A program made the position numbers and the translations under genes. A DNA stretch of 56,899 bases from a virus, in the IMG/VR virus record IMGVR_UViG_3300046817_000760, positions 1 to 56,899 of that record; one strand, given 5' to 3'. Within the stretch, counting starts at the first letter, position 1; each line of letters begins with the position of its first letter. Positions 5,405 through 13,659 of the stretch are shown one piece after another. The notes beneath the pieces were generated by a model. The model saw only the letters and a program-made list of their open reading frames with translations. It made no database searches and was not told the DNA's origin.

Positions 5405-7716
5405 CCTCCTTCCATCAAGATGCCTGAGATTTTTTCCTCAAGTTCCTCCTCCAACCCCTCGTTCACGGCAAGTTGCCGAAGGGTGGACAGTCTGACGGCC
5501 CGCAGCTTCACGGGCTTGTCCTCGCCCAGCAGGTCCTTGCCAAACCTCAATGCCTTGCCCGAGCCTGGCTCTACCAAGGTCTTCATCACGTCGCCGAAGT
5601 CCTCGGGAACGTCCACCTTGCTCAGCAAGCTTGACCAGTACGTTTTGAGGTTGGTCTGCGATACCCACACCCGCCCATCACGAATGCAGCACACCCTCTC
5701 GTAGCGTTGGTCCTTGTCCAGAAGGGCATTGAGCAGTGCCCGCAGCACGGGTCCTGAGGCTTTCCCCCCCGCGCCAAGCAGCTCCGCCATGCCCCCTCGC
5801 CCCTGAACCAGGAAGCGCAGTCCCTTTGCCACCTGGCGGGTCTCCTGCAGCCACTGGACGTGCCGGGGCAGCCCGCCTCCAGCTACCCAAGCGTCTGTGG
5901 CTTCTCGACCCCCTAGCGCCTCCAGAAACCGCCTTGCTCCCTCGGTGGGCCGGACAAGCAGCACACGCTCGTCGAGCGCTTGGATGTCACTGTCAGTCAG
6001 CTGCCGGTCAAACTTGAACGACCCGGTGTTGTTGGTGGCCATGATGACCCGGTTGGCCCCCAAGAGGCGTGTAGGGTGGGCGTACTTCAACTCGACTTGC
6101 CGGGACGTGTTGCTGATCAGCTCTTTGAGGGCATCTACTGCGTTGCCGGTGTAACCCCGCGGGGCCCGTATGCCCTCGTTGGCCACCACCAAGGGCGAGG
6201 CCAGGAGCTCCTTGTTGAACTGCCCGAGCGTCCTATCGAAGGCGGTTCGCTGGCCGTCCCAGATGGCCGACAACCCATCGATCAACAAGTCCTTGCCCGC
6301 CCCGCTGAGGCCCATCACGCACAAGGCCGCCGTGGGCCGGGACAGTTCCCCCAGGGTGGCGAGCCAATCGAGCAAGGCATCACGGTGCTCCCCACCGAAC
6401 AGCTCTAGCCACTCAGCAATCTGAGGGTTGAACTCTGCTTTCCAAGGCTGCGGCTGCCCTACCTTTTGGACGAAGACGTTATCTACGAGCGTGCTGCGCT
6501 CGACCACGTAGGAGTAATGGACCTCGGTGAGAGACCGTCCGTACCTGTCGAGCAAAGTGGCCAGAGGTAAGAGTCTGCCTTCCTCGTTCTTGAGTTTCAC
6601 GGGTAAGACGTCGCGAGCCATGTTGACCACGAACTCGCGAAGGACCGGCCCCACGTACGAGCCCCTCGTCTCACGGAGGAAGTACCCAGCCGGGGTCCCC
6701 AGGATCCATCCCTTCTCGTCAGGTAGTATCAACTTGCTCCCATCCGGCCTTTGCCTGGAGGCAACCAGCTTGCCCCGGTACACCCCGTCCGTGACCGAGA
6801 GGGCATCGAGCTTGCGGAAAAACCAAGCCTTGTCGGTCTTTTCCGCGCAGTTCTCCAGTTTAGCTGTGGCCTCGAGAGTCCCCTTGAACACCTCGTACAA
6901 GCTCTCTCGGTCCAGGGGGACGTGGTCGACAAAGTTCCTCAACCCCCCCATCAGTTTATTGAACACGTCAGTCCGAGAGCCGTACTCCGCCCACGTCCTG
7001 CCAGCCAGGATCCTTTCCCCTGCCTCCACCACGTCCTGAGCGTCCTCGAACCTCTTTTTGTAGGTGATGAACGCTTCCATGTCTGAGCGTGTGAAGAGGC
7101 GTGTTCCCTCCAACTCGACAGGGGGAGCTGAGGGCAATACGTTCTGCTTGATCTTCTCCACGACCCACGAGGGAGCAGCCCGTAGTTTCTTCCGCTCGAT
7201 CTCCCCTTCGTACCTGGCCCCCGTCCAGTGAACGGAAGGGGGAACCACGATGTACCCCCCGGCCCCACGAACATCGATGTGTTGGGCACCAAGTCCACCC
7301 CGCGAGTTCGTGATACCCTCCTCGTACTGGTAGAGAAGGTGCGTACCCCCGCTCCCTGTTCGTAGGGCGATGGGTTCCCCCTCATCCCCGTACTGGTCCT
7401 GCAGCTCGCCCCATTCCCCAGGTCCATCGGGCAGGTCCAGGTCAATCACGAAGAACCCGGACTTGCCCGTGACCAGACCAATCCCGGCGTCCGGCCACTC
7501 AGCCCACCACCTAAGGATCTGCTCCTGGTCCCTGGAAGCATGGTCTTGCCAGGGGATGCGAGGGTGCTTGGCCTGGCACTCCCCCGCCCCTTTCCCAAGT
7601 GGTTTCCCGCACGAGCACTTGTCCCCTTGGGGTGAGTGCAAGGGGACGACGTAGAAACCCTCCATGGCATACTGGAGGGCATGGGGGGTGTTGGTCGCAG
7701 GGACGAGTGTGGGCAT
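5398..7716 (-). CDS. Bifunctional prim-pol primase / SF3 helicase
   Basis: Replication initiator: an archaeo-eukaryotic primase-type domain joined to a superfamily 3 (D5/P4 alpha-like) helicase, 772 aa. N-terminal motifs are a CxC...C...H zinc knuckle (C34, C36, C47, H51), IDLD (91-94), GSGGTH (121-126) and HIDVRG (146-151), the three catalytic prim-pol motifs. The helicase has Walker A GLSGAGKD (469-476), Walker B-like LVVANEG (509-515) and sensor VIMATNN (557-563). Its start follows a promoter-like TTGCCG-N16-GGTACT. The iteron cluster lies at its 3' end. Such proteins synthesise primers and unwind the origin. Confidence 0.92.
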   Translation of the reverse strand: MPTLVPATNTPHALQYAMEGFYVVPLHSPQGDKCSCGKPLGKGAGECQAKHPRIPWQDHASRDQEQILRWWAEWPDAGIGLVTGKSGFFVIDLDLPDGPGEWGELQDQYGDEGEPIALRTGSGGTHLLYQYEEGITNSRGGLGAQHIDVRGAGGYIVVPPSVHWTGARYEGEIERKKLRAAPSWVVEKIKQNVLPSAPPVELEGTRLFTRSDMEAFITYKKRFEDAQDVVEAGERILAGRTWAEYGSRTDVFNKLMGGLRNFVDHVPLDRESLYEVFKGTLEATAKLENCAEKTDKAWFFRKLDALSVTDGVYRGKLVASRQRPDGSKLILPDEKGWILGTPAGYFLRETRGSYVGPVLREFVVNMARDVLPVKLKNEEGRLLPLATLLDRYGRSLTEVHYSYVVERSTLVDNVFVQKVGQPQPWKAEFNPQIAEWLELFGGEHRDALLDWLATLGELSRPTAALCVMGLSGAGKDLLIDGLSAIWDGQRTAFDRTLGQFNKELLASPLVVANEGIRAPRGYTGNAVDALKELISNTSRQVELKYAHPTRLLGANRVIMATNNTGSFKFDRQLTDSDIQALDERVLLVRPTEGARRFLEALGGREATDAWVAGGGLPRHVQWLQETRQVAKGLRFLVQGRGGMAELLGAGGKASGPVLRALLNALLDKDQRYERVCCIRDGRVWVSQTNLKTYWSSLLSKVDVPEDFGDVMKTLVEPGSGKALRFGKDLLGEDKPVKLRAVRLSTLRQLAVNEGLEEELEEKISGILMEGGL

Positions 7717-7805
7717 AGGGGTAGACAGTACCGCTCAGACCGTACCCACGGCAACGTCCAGCTTCTCTCTTGACCCCTGCCCGTGATCTGCCCGATAGTG
7801 GACAA
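7714..7805 (-). promoter_or_regulatory. Divergent promoter region of the prim-pol gene
   Basis: On the minus strand TTGCCG (7754-7749), 16 bases, then GGTACT (7732-7727), with the ATG 10 bases further on. The same TTGCCG-N16-GGTACC arrangement precedes the leftward microgene operon at 18090. On the plus strand TTGACC (7770-7775) and GATAGT (7794-7799) lie in front of ATG 7806. Confidence 0.5.
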
Positions 7806-8060
7806 ATGCCGCGCCCACCGAGCCATCTCAAAGCCGACAAGTTCCGCTTACCCAAAGATAAAAAGACTCCCACGGTCTTCACCCCACCCCCCACCATCTC
7901 GCTACCCCTGTTTGACTTCGAGGCAGCGTACGTGATTGGTGCCTTGATCGACGCTCAAGAACGAGCTGCTTCGCAGGAAGGGGAAGTCTTTCAGCAAAAG
8001 GCCAAGGCCCTTTCCCTCATTGCTGCACGAATCGCCAAGGCATTTCGGGAACGGAAGTAG
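7806..8060 (+). CDS. Small hypothetical protein (84 aa)
   Basis: ATG 7806 is preferred; TTG 7770, also in frame, appears to be part of a -35 box. No Shine-Dalgarno is visible, and the putative -10 (GATAGT) is only six bases upstream, so the message may be leaderless. The N-terminal half is basic and proline-rich (HLKADKFRLPKDKKTPTVF), the C-terminal half helical and alanine-rich. A terminator follows. Confidence 0.6.
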   Translation: MPRPPSHLKADKFRLPKDKKTPTVFTPPPTISLPLFDFEAAYVIGALIDAQERAASQEGEVFQQKAKALSLIAARIAKAFRERK

Positions 8061-8068
8061 TTCTAGAC

Positions 8069-8098
8069 AAGGGACAAGACCAGAGGGTCTCCCTTTTC
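8069..8098 (+). terminator. Rho-independent terminator
   Basis: AAGGG-ACA-AGACC-AGAG-GGTCT-CCCTT followed by TT: a ten-base-pair stem with a three-base bulge, ending in a short T-run, nine bases after the stop of the preceding gene. Confidence 0.65.
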
Positions 8099-8118
8099 CT
8101 TGGTGTACTTGCGCTGCT

Positions 8119-8138
8119 GATCGGTGTATTCACCGATC
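8119..8138. promoter_or_regulatory. Perfect inverted repeat abutting a start codon
   Basis: GATCGGTG-TATT-CACCGATC, an 8-bp dyad with a four-base loop, ends directly at ATG 8139. It could be a repressor operator or an mRNA hairpin occluding the start. Confidence 0.6.
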
Positions 8139-8396
8139 ATGCAAGAGCGCACGCACCTGAGGGTTGTGCCTTCTCCAGTGGACACGTCCGACAAGGACAT
8201 GAGCACGTCCGACAAGGACATGAGCACGTCCGAAGCGGACATGTCTGATGTGTACATGGCAGCAGACGATGTGGACATGGCAGAGACACCCACATCCTCC
8301 GATATGGTCAAGCGCTATTTGTGTGTCGCACTGATTACGTTCTTGATCGAACTCACAATCTTCGCAATCATCGGACTCGTAATGGCTAGTCAGTAG
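8139..8396 (+). CDS. Small membrane protein with Asp/Ser/Met repeats (85 aa)
   Basis: ATG 8139 immediately follows a perfect inverted repeat; an upstream in-frame GTG (8124) lies inside that repeat and is less likely. The middle carries repeats of the form T-S-D-K-D-M-S, encoded by two identical 21-bp units (8184-8225) and a degenerate third. The C-terminus is a single transmembrane segment (LCVALITFLIELTIFAIIG). Topology suggests an acidic N-terminal domain and a C-terminal anchor. Function unknown; a superinfection or lysis-control role is only a guess. Confidence 0.55.
   Translation: MQERTHLRVVPSPVDTSDKDMSTSDKDMSTSEADMSDVYMAADDVDMAETPTSSDMVKRYLCVALITFLIELTIFAIIGLVMASQ
8184..8246 (+). repeat. 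21-bp tandem coding repeat
   Basis: Two identical 21-bp units (8184-8204 and 8205-8225) and one degenerate copy (8226-8246) encode the T-S-D-K-D-M-S motif of the small membrane protein, a sign of recent slippage or duplication. Confidence 0.85.
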
Positions 8397-8446
8397 ACCA
8401 TTTAGGGACAGCAAGTAAACAATACAAAAATAGTTTGGGGGGTTGG

Positions 8447-8647
8447 ATGTTCTACGTGATTACACTGCCCGCGTGCCGCGTGATGGGGTTCAAGTCGGAC
8501 ATCCGTTCGGCCCAACAGATCGTCGAGTGCTTGGGCGAGGGGGCCGAGTACGAAGAGATGGAGGGGCCGTACCCTCGTGACGAATGGACGATGGCCCTGA
8601 CGATTGAGCGGTACAAACGCGGCAAGGGGCTAAGGCTGGTTGTCTAG
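8447..8647 (+). CDS. Small hypothetical protein (66 aa)
   Basis: ATG 8447 follows a G-rich GGGGGGTTGG. The protein begins MFYVITLPACRVMGFKSD and has an acidic centre (GEGAEYEEMEGPYPRDEW). Unrecognised. The following gap (8648-8749) contains a promoter. Confidence 0.55.
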   Translation: MFYVITLPACRVMGFKSDIRSAQQIVECLGEGAEYEEMEGPYPRDEWTMALTIERYKRGKGLRLVV

Positions 8648-8713
8648 ATCCCCCCATCACGATTGCCGGACCAGGGGGCATGACTCGACCATGGGGGCCA
8701 AACAGGTATTTCC

Positions 8714-8743
8714 TTGACCCGGTGGGCAGGCAGGCCCTAACCT
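8714..8743 (+). promoter_or_regulatory. Putative promoter of a possibly leaderless gene
   Basis: TTGACC (8714-8719), 18-base spacer, TAACCT (8738-8743); the ATG is only six bases after the -10 box and no Shine-Dalgarno is present. A leaderless transcript is inferred. Confidence 0.5.
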
Positions 8744-8749
8744 TGGGGA

Positions 8750-9142
8750 ATGCAATCACGTTACGGAGCCACCCTCAAGACCCGCCCTGAAGAGGTCCAA
8801 GTCCGACTCGTCCCCAAAGTCCTTGGACCGCCAGTGCAGGTGACCTTTACGGAAGACGAGCGCAAGGCCGTTTTCCGCGCCACTTTGGAATTCGGCACGC
8901 CCCTGTCCACGTTCCTCCGAGACCTGGCCGTAGAAGCCGGTTCCCACCTGCACGAAAGGGCGGCCCAAGAGGCCCCCGCCGACAGGCGAGTGCAGTGGGT
9001 GGTGGAGCAAGGGGCAGCGGAGTGCTCGATGAGACCGGGGGAGTTTATGCGCTTCCTGGCCCTAGAGGCCGTGGGCTACACGCGCGGCGTCGAGCTAGCG
9101 ATGGCAGCGAGGCAAGCACTCGCGGCAAGGAAAAAGCTCTGA
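8750..9142 (+). CDS. Ribbon-helix-helix-like DNA-binding protein (130 aa)
   Basis: PVQVTFTEDERKAVFRATLEF followed by LSTFLRDLAVEAGSHL has the strand-helix-helix spacing of RHH proteins related to plasmid mobilisation regulators. A second, weaker helix-turn-helix-like pair (VVEQGAAECSMRPGEFMRFLALEAVG) follows, so it may be an internal duplication. The gene has its own promoter and sits at the head of a rightward operon, fitting a regulator. Assignment is by pattern only. Confidence 0.55.
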   Translation: MQSRYGATLKTRPEEVQVRLVPKVLGPPVQVTFTEDERKAVFRATLEFGTPLSTFLRDLAVEAGSHLHERAAQEAPADRRVQWVVEQGAAECSMRPGEFMRFLALEAVGYTRGVELAMAARQALAARKKL

Positions 9143-9163
9143 CCTGGGTTTGACCAAGGCGGA

Positions 9164-9201
9164 GTGGTCTCGGTCTGCCGTTTGTGGTACTCACCTGCAT
9201 G
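9164..9201 (+). promoter_or_regulatory. GGTAC-type promoter or operator motif
   Basis: TTTGTGGTACTCACCTGCATG, overlapping the start codon at 9199, matches the motifs at 18171 and 20551. The hexamer 16 bases upstream of GGTACT is GTGGTC, a weak -35 match. See the finding on the GGTAC family. Confidence 0.5.
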
Positions 9202-9417
9202 GAAGAAGAAGCCTGTGGTGTGGGCAGTGTCGAACGCAAGGCGGTCCTGGCTGCCATGGAAGGGCGAGCGGACGCCCTACACGCGATGCCGATATGGCAG
9301 CTCGAGGAAGCTGCGGCAGCACTCGCTTATTGCAAACGACAAGGGTGCAGACTCCATAACGACCCTGCCGCACAAGACCTTATCGAACAGATTCTGGACA
9401 GGGGACCGTGGTGGTAG
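9199..9417 (+). CDS. Small hypothetical protein (72 aa)
   Basis: ATG 9199 directly follows the GGTAC motif; the frame open to 9184 lies in the motif. Acidic N-terminus, then helices (LEEAAAALAYCKRQGCRLHN). The 3' end overlaps the start of the nuclease gene by ten bases, so the two are probably co-translated. Confidence 0.6.
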   Translation: MEEEACGVGSVERKAVLAAMEGRADALHAMPIWQLEEAAAALAYCKRQGCRLHNDPAAQDLIEQILDRGPWW

Positions 9418-10847
9418 ACTCCCACCTCTCCCCTACAGGAGCACCTTTCCTCTCTGTGTCCCAGGTAGAGACCGCCTTCGGCAATGAAGGGTGTCTGTTC
9501 AAGTGGGGACAGAGGTACCTTGCTCGTAACCTCCCACCACGTGATGGGTCTGCAGACTTGGGGACTCGTATCCATGAGATCAATCAGACCTTCATGGAAA
9601 CAGGGGCGGAGCCTGACTACTCCGAAACTCTGACACTCTGGCACAAGAGGAGGGCCGAATGGATCACGTACCAACCCGCACTGATCTGGAAGGTAGGGAT
9701 GCCCCTTCTCCCCCCGAGGGAGAGGGTCAAGTGCGAGGGGAAGTTCCAGTTTACAACGTCCATACATGGAGACCCGGTCTACTGGCGAGGGGCCAAGGAT
9801 ATGGAGTGGCAAGATTCCTCCGGCCTGTGGCACGTAGGGGATTTGAAAACATCCGTGTCGTTCACGTACCAGAAGACCGAAGAGAAGCTAAGGGCCGATT
9901 GGCAAGGGAACTTGTACGCCTACGAAGCTATGCAAAGGCATGGTGTCAAAGCCGTGGCTTTGGATTGGTTCACGTACATCACTGATCCAACGAAAACCCG
10001 AGAGTGCCGCCCCACCTCGATAGTGGTCCTCTATCCCGAAGTTTATGAGATCGTGGCCGCCATAGAAGGCAAGGGACGGGTCTTGCTTTCACACTACGCA
10101 CGCCCCCTGATCGTCGATAGACTGCCGAAGAACAGGTCAGCCTGCCAAGCGTTCGGCGGGTGCCCCTATTTGAATTCCCCGGCTTGCCCGGCTGAAACTC
10201 TAGAGGAAATGTTCGATATGCCCCTACATGATGATTTCCTGCAATCGATGACGACAAGGCTGGCGCCTCCTCCTCAACCATGGCGCCCTGGTGACCCCCT
10301 GAACTCGGCCCAAGAATACTTGCAAAATGCAGGGGCACCGCTCAGTGCAATTGCCAATGCAGCCGACGTCCCGCCCCTACCCGAGGTGGCCGCGGGCTAC
10401 GTGCCACCCCCGCCACCCCCGCCCCCGGTACTCCCATGGCCTCCTGTGGAGTCTGGCCTAATAAATCCGCCCGAGTCGAAGGGCCTTGTTGCTCCCCTCG
10501 CCCCCGAGGACATGGCTGCACCCCCCATCACGACACCTCCACCCACGCCCCCCATGCCCGATGACCTGGACACTCTGGACAGGGAGGAGATCAAGGCGCT
10601 TGGCGTCGAGCTGGGCCTGTTCGATGCCCACTGCCGATGGCAGATTGCACGCATGAGGGAGGCTGTACGAGCGAAGCGCAAGAGCAATGGTCTGCAAGGT
10701 ATTGCCCCCCCTGTGGAGGAGACTCCCACCCCACCAGTGCCTTTCATTGCTACCCCTGCACCTGACGGTTTGGAGATGCAGCAAATCTCGGAGACAAGGA
10801 TTCGTCAGATTGTCCGAGAAGAACTCCGCGCCCTATTTGTACCATGA
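9408..10847 (+). CDS. Cas4/RecB-type Fe-S nuclease with C-terminal SAP-like domain
   Basis: PD-(D/E)xK exonuclease-type protein, 479 aa. It has LGTRIHE (51-57), GDLKTS (144-149, catalytic D and K) and a following Q (166). Cysteines at 29, 246, 252 and 260 match the one-plus-three pattern that holds a 4Fe-4S cluster in Cas4 and AddB. A proline-rich linker (about 335-380) leads to DREEIKALGVELGLFDAH, resembling a SAP or Rho-N DNA-binding helix pair. Such proteins resect DNA ends for recombination; with the nearby helicase and polymerase a role in phage recombination or replication is likely. The GTG start overlaps the preceding gene. Confidence 0.82.
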   Translation: MVVDSHLSPTGAPFLSVSQVETAFGNEGCLFKWGQRYLARNLPPRDGSADLGTRIHEINQTFMETGAEPDYSETLTLWHKRRAEWITYQPALIWKVGMPLLPPRERVKCEGKFQFTTSIHGDPVYWRGAKDMEWQDSSGLWHVGDLKTSVSFTYQKTEEKLRADWQGNLYAYEAMQRHGVKAVALDWFTYITDPTKTRECRPTSIVVLYPEVYEIVAAIEGKGRVLLSHYARPLIVDRLPKNRSACQAFGGCPYLNSPACPAETLEEMFDMPLHDDFLQSMTTRLAPPPQPWRPGDPLNSAQEYLQNAGAPLSAIANAADVPPLPEVAAGYVPPPPPPPPVLPWPPVESGLINPPESKGLVAPLAPEDMAAPPITTPPPTPPMPDDLDTLDREEIKALGVELGLFDAHCRWQIARMREAVRAKRKSNGLQGIAPPVEETPTPPVPFIATPAPDGLEMQQISETRIRQIVREELRALFVP

Positions 10848-11194
10848 GAATCAGATGTATCTCGGTAGACCCGTTCTGTGATGCCTTCTTGGCCAAGCAG
10901 GACAATGCCAGCAAGACTATCCGTACGGCGTTGCAGCTCTATGCGGACAAGCACGAGAGCTTGCAGGCTGGGGACATAGTCCAGCTCGACCCCGAGCAGA
11001 GTCCCTGGGGGCCCCTCCTGTGCATTGTCACGGAGGTGTGTGAATGGGGAGTCAAGTGCTTTTGGCTGCAGGCAGACGAGCGCGACAAGCCACCCTTGGT
11101 CTGCCACTACCGAGCGAAGACAGGGACCTTCGAGGTTGTGGGAAGCGCAAGGTGGGTGCTTAGCGCGACCACCGATACCCAGGGCGAAGGCTGA
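10844..11194 (+). CDS. Small RHH-like protein with C-terminal beta domain (116 aa)
   Basis: Starts in an ATGA overlap with the nuclease gene. SVDPFCDAFLAKQ-x-NASKTIRTALQLYADK resembles the ribbon-helix-helix of CopG/ParD proteins. The second half (AGDIVQLDPEQSPWGPLLCIVTEV) looks like a small beta-barrel. The 3' end overlaps the convergent helicase gene by 35 bases. Function unknown; DNA binding inferred. Confidence 0.6.
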   Translation: MRIRCISVDPFCDAFLAKQDNASKTIRTALQLYADKHESLQAGDIVQLDPEQSPWGPLLCIVTEVCEWGVKCFWLQADERDKPPLVCHYRAKTGTFEVVGSARWVLSATTDTQGEG

Positions 11195-12902
11195 CTTCCT
11201 CGACAGAAGGTAGCGTGGTGGTTGCGTAGCAGAGCCTCTGAGCGTCCCCAGTCAACTGTTCGACGTACACCGCATTGCCTACCTCTCGCTCGAACGCGGC
11301 CACGTGTTCGTAGCAGCCGACGAACAGGTCGACGGTGACCTTCTCCGCCTCCTGCCCTGGTCGGTGCGTCCGCCCGATCACCTGTTCACTGGGAGTCGTG
11401 AAGAAGAGGTTCGAGCTCCACCCCTTCTGCAAGTTCCTGCCTGTCCCGTTCGCCTGTTTGGATGCAATCATCGGGAACCCTGGACGATGGTCGAGAATGA
11501 ACTTGCCGTCCTTGCTCAAGCCCTCCGCCCCGTAGAAGGGCAAAGACAACTCCCTCTCGAGGGCTACGCCGAGCGCGATGTTGCCGGTCCAGATAATGCC
11601 TCGGTTTTGTTCCATCCACTCTCCAGCTGTCCTTATGCTTTCGTCCGATACCCACTCCACCACTTGGTGATCTTCGGGATTGTAAATCGGACTGACCCGC
11701 TCCCAATCAAGGAGCAGAGCACCACCATCACGCAGCAGACCAGACCGCACGCTCTCCTTGACCAAGGCTTCGCTGTCATATCCGGCATATCTGACCTTGT
11801 CTCGACAATAGCCCGCCCATTCACGCCGCGCCTCCAGCCACTCCTCAGGAGGCCGAGGCCGATAATCGAGGTAGTACCCGCAGCCAATGGTTTTCGCCTG
11901 CCTGGCGAGCTCGAGGCCATCCGCAATCGGCATTCCCGTGGGCAACTCCCATCTGAGTCTTATGCTCTCGAACGCCTGGTCAACTTTTGGATCAATGGAG
12001 ACAGGTCCCACTTCCCTGATTTCCAGGGGGATGGACAGCGGCCCGTCCTGTGTCCCGACTACACCTTCTGTTTCCACGAGCCTACGTTGGACGGCAGCTC
12101 GGACCTGAGGGAGGGAATGTCCCCCGTTGCAGAACTTCAGCAGAGCCCCTGGCCTAGCCCTGGGAGCAAGCGCGTCTGCTTCATCCAGAGCTGAGGACCA
12201 GACCTCCAGATCTGAGTAAGTTGTGGGCAGAGGGGATTTGGTTCTAAGGCACCATTGCGCGATGTGCGCGAAGTCCTTGAGGGAACGTCGCGTGAGTGAG
12301 CCAGACATCGCACACACCTTAGTGTGTGGATAACTCTGCAAATACCTCTTCACTCTCTTCGTGCACACGGCACCGTGGTTCTTGACGCGATGCACCTCAT
12401 CGAAGATCAGAAGGTCAGGGCGGAGCCTCTCCAGTAGTTCATCACGTAGGACTAGTCCTCTACTGTCCCTCTGTTTCCCGTTCTGGACACTGCTCAACCT
12501 CTCATAGGAGACGAACGTAGGAATGCTTGCGTGCCAATGGAGGAACAGTTTCTTGAACTCGAGAGCGTAGTCTCTCTCGAGAGCTGCAGGAGCAAACACG
12601 ATCGGCCTCTTTGCCCCCATCACGATGGGCAGGAGAAAGGCCAGAAGAGTCTTGCCCGAGCCCACGCGCGCGGGAGCAAGCAGACCGCCACACAGCCATG
12701 CTTCATAGAGTGCCGCGGCCTGCATCGTGTTGAGCGTGCCGGGATACGGGCATGGGTGGCGGGCCAAGACCTTTGTCAATCTTGCCGCGAGATCGTCCGG
12801 CCCCGGAGGAGGGCGTCTTTTTAGGGCGAATATTCGCTGAAACTCCGCGCTGTCAGGAACTTCATCGACGTCTTCCCACTGGTCCGCGTTTGCTTGGGTC
12901 AC
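11160..12902 (-). CDS. SNF2/SF2-type DNA helicase
   Basis: DNA-dependent ATPase of 580 aa. Walker A GSGKT at 81-85, DEVH box at 168-171, motif III-like SGSLTRR, and motif VI QVIGRTHRPGQ near residue 510 identify an SF2 enzyme of the SNF2 style. Such phage helicases accompany replication or recombination modules. GTG start at 12902: the promoter-like TTGCAC-N17-TATCGC ends six bases before it and there is no Shine-Dalgarno, so the message may be leaderless. The gene is isolated on the minus strand between two rightward operons. Confidence 0.9.
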   Translation of the reverse strand: MTQANADQWEDVDEVPDSAEFQRIFALKRRPPPGPDDLAARLTKVLARHPCPYPGTLNTMQAAALYEAWLCGGLLAPARVGSGKTLLAFLLPIVMGAKRPIVFAPAALERDYALEFKKLFLHWHASIPTFVSYERLSSVQNGKQRDSRGLVLRDELLERLRPDLLIFDEVHRVKNHGAVCTKRVKRYLQSYPHTKVCAMSGSLTRRSLKDFAHIAQWCLRTKSPLPTTYSDLEVWSSALDEADALAPRARPGALLKFCNGGHSLPQVRAAVQRRLVETEGVVGTQDGPLSIPLEIREVGPVSIDPKVDQAFESIRLRWELPTGMPIADGLELARQAKTIGCGYYLDYRPRPPEEWLEARREWAGYCRDKVRYAGYDSEALVKESVRSGLLRDGGALLLDWERVSPIYNPEDHQVVEWVSDESIRTAGEWMEQNRGIIWTGNIALGVALERELSLPFYGAEGLSKDGKFILDHRPGFPMIASKQANGTGRNLQKGWSSNLFFTTPSEQVIGRTHRPGQEAEKVTVDLFVGCYEHVAAFEREVGNAVYVEQLTGDAQRLCYATTTLPSVEEVSLRPGYRWSR

Positions 12903-12949
12903 GTACTTGCGATACTGTCCTGCAGGTTCGGGTGCAAGGGAGGAACGTG
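12903..12949. promoter_or_regulatory. Divergent intergenic region between helicase and the rightward operon
   Basis: Minus-strand TTGCAC (12935-12930) and TATCGC (12912-12907), 17 bases apart, fit a promoter for the helicase. On the plus strand GGGAGGAA (12938-12945) is the Shine-Dalgarno of ATG 12950. Confidence 0.5.
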
Positions 12950-13522
12950 ATGGACGATCTACTAGAAGGTTCGAGTGCTGGTGATGTGGCGCGTGGTCCA
13001 GGTGAGAAGGTACCAGCGGGTCACTACCCCAAACTTCGCTTGCTCAAGTGCGAGGTGTTCAAGGCCCAAACGGGCCGTAAAGCTCGGTGCTTCAAGGCCA
13101 CGAGTGAAGTCGTGGAAGCCGCGAACGGCAAACAGGTGGGCGATAGGGTTGAGCAGTTCTGCCAGCTCGAGTTCAACACCCACGACTATTACGACAAGGA
13201 CAGCCGCGCCCAAGTCATGCAGTTCCTGGGAGCGTTGTTTGGGTATGGGTCGATCGGAGAGATCGATGCCAACATTTCGACACAGACTCTCTTGGACGTG
13301 ACGGGCCCTGGGCAGCCTAAGACGGGGACCGTCTTCGCAGCAGACGTGTCCTATAAGAAGCCTGATAGTCCGTTCGCGAAGTGGTTGTGCCGTCCCGTGG
13401 CAAAGAATGGGGCTGCCTCGGTCCCAGCTTTCACCATCCCTGACGGCTGGAAGCCCCACCCCGCGGACCCACGCTACATCTACAACGTGGCTGTGCCTTC
13501 GGAGATGAGGTTGATCCCATGA
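12950..13522 (+). CDS. Phage protein, possibly ssDNA-binding (190 aa)
   Basis: Start fixed by AGGA upstream. The protein contains YPKLRLLKCEVFKAQTGRKA, EQFCQLEFNTHDYYDKDS and QVMQFLGALFGYGS, then a lysine/proline-rich C-terminus. The pattern of strands followed by 'MQFLGALFG' resembles phage single-strand-binding or DUF669-like proteins, and the neighbourhood (helicases, nuclease) agrees, but I could not confirm the family. Confidence 0.6.
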   Translation: MDDLLEGSSAGDVARGPGEKVPAGHYPKLRLLKCEVFKAQTGRKARCFKATSEVVEAANGKQVGDRVEQFCQLEFNTHDYYDKDSRAQVMQFLGALFGYGSIGEIDANISTQTLLDVTGPGQPKTGTVFAADVSYKKPDSPFAKWLCRPVAKNGAASVPAFTIPDGWKPHPADPRYIYNVAVPSEMRLIP

Positions 13523-13659
13523 CGATAAATCTAGGGGACTACTACAAAGCCTTCATCACGAAGCAGCTGGAGAGCAAGCGCTATGGCACGGCCAGCGCGG
13601 TGGTGAAGGCAGCGCTGAGGCTGTTGGAAGAGAAGGAAACGCCCAAGGCAGACTCGTGA
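13519..13659 (+). CDS. ParD-like antitoxin (ribbon-helix-helix), orphan
   Basis: 46 aa starting in an ATGA overlap with the previous gene. NLGDYYKAFITKQLESKRYG followed by TASAVVKAALRLLEEKE is a close match to the RHH domain of ParD antitoxins (LGD..AFI..Q..SGRY.SASEVVR.ALRLLEE). The C-terminal toxin-binding tail of ParD is nearly absent, and no ParE toxin gene is adjacent. It may act as a transcriptional regulator or decoy antitoxin. Confidence 0.75.
   Translation: MTINLGDYYKAFITKQLESKRYGTASAVVKAALRLLEEKETPKADS

Noticed and set aside
11304-12194. A 296-codon plus-strand frame opposite the SNF2 helicase
   Set aside because: Composition and motifs belong to the minus-strand helicase; high GC opens long antisense frames here, as at 36233-36895 and 50683-51537.
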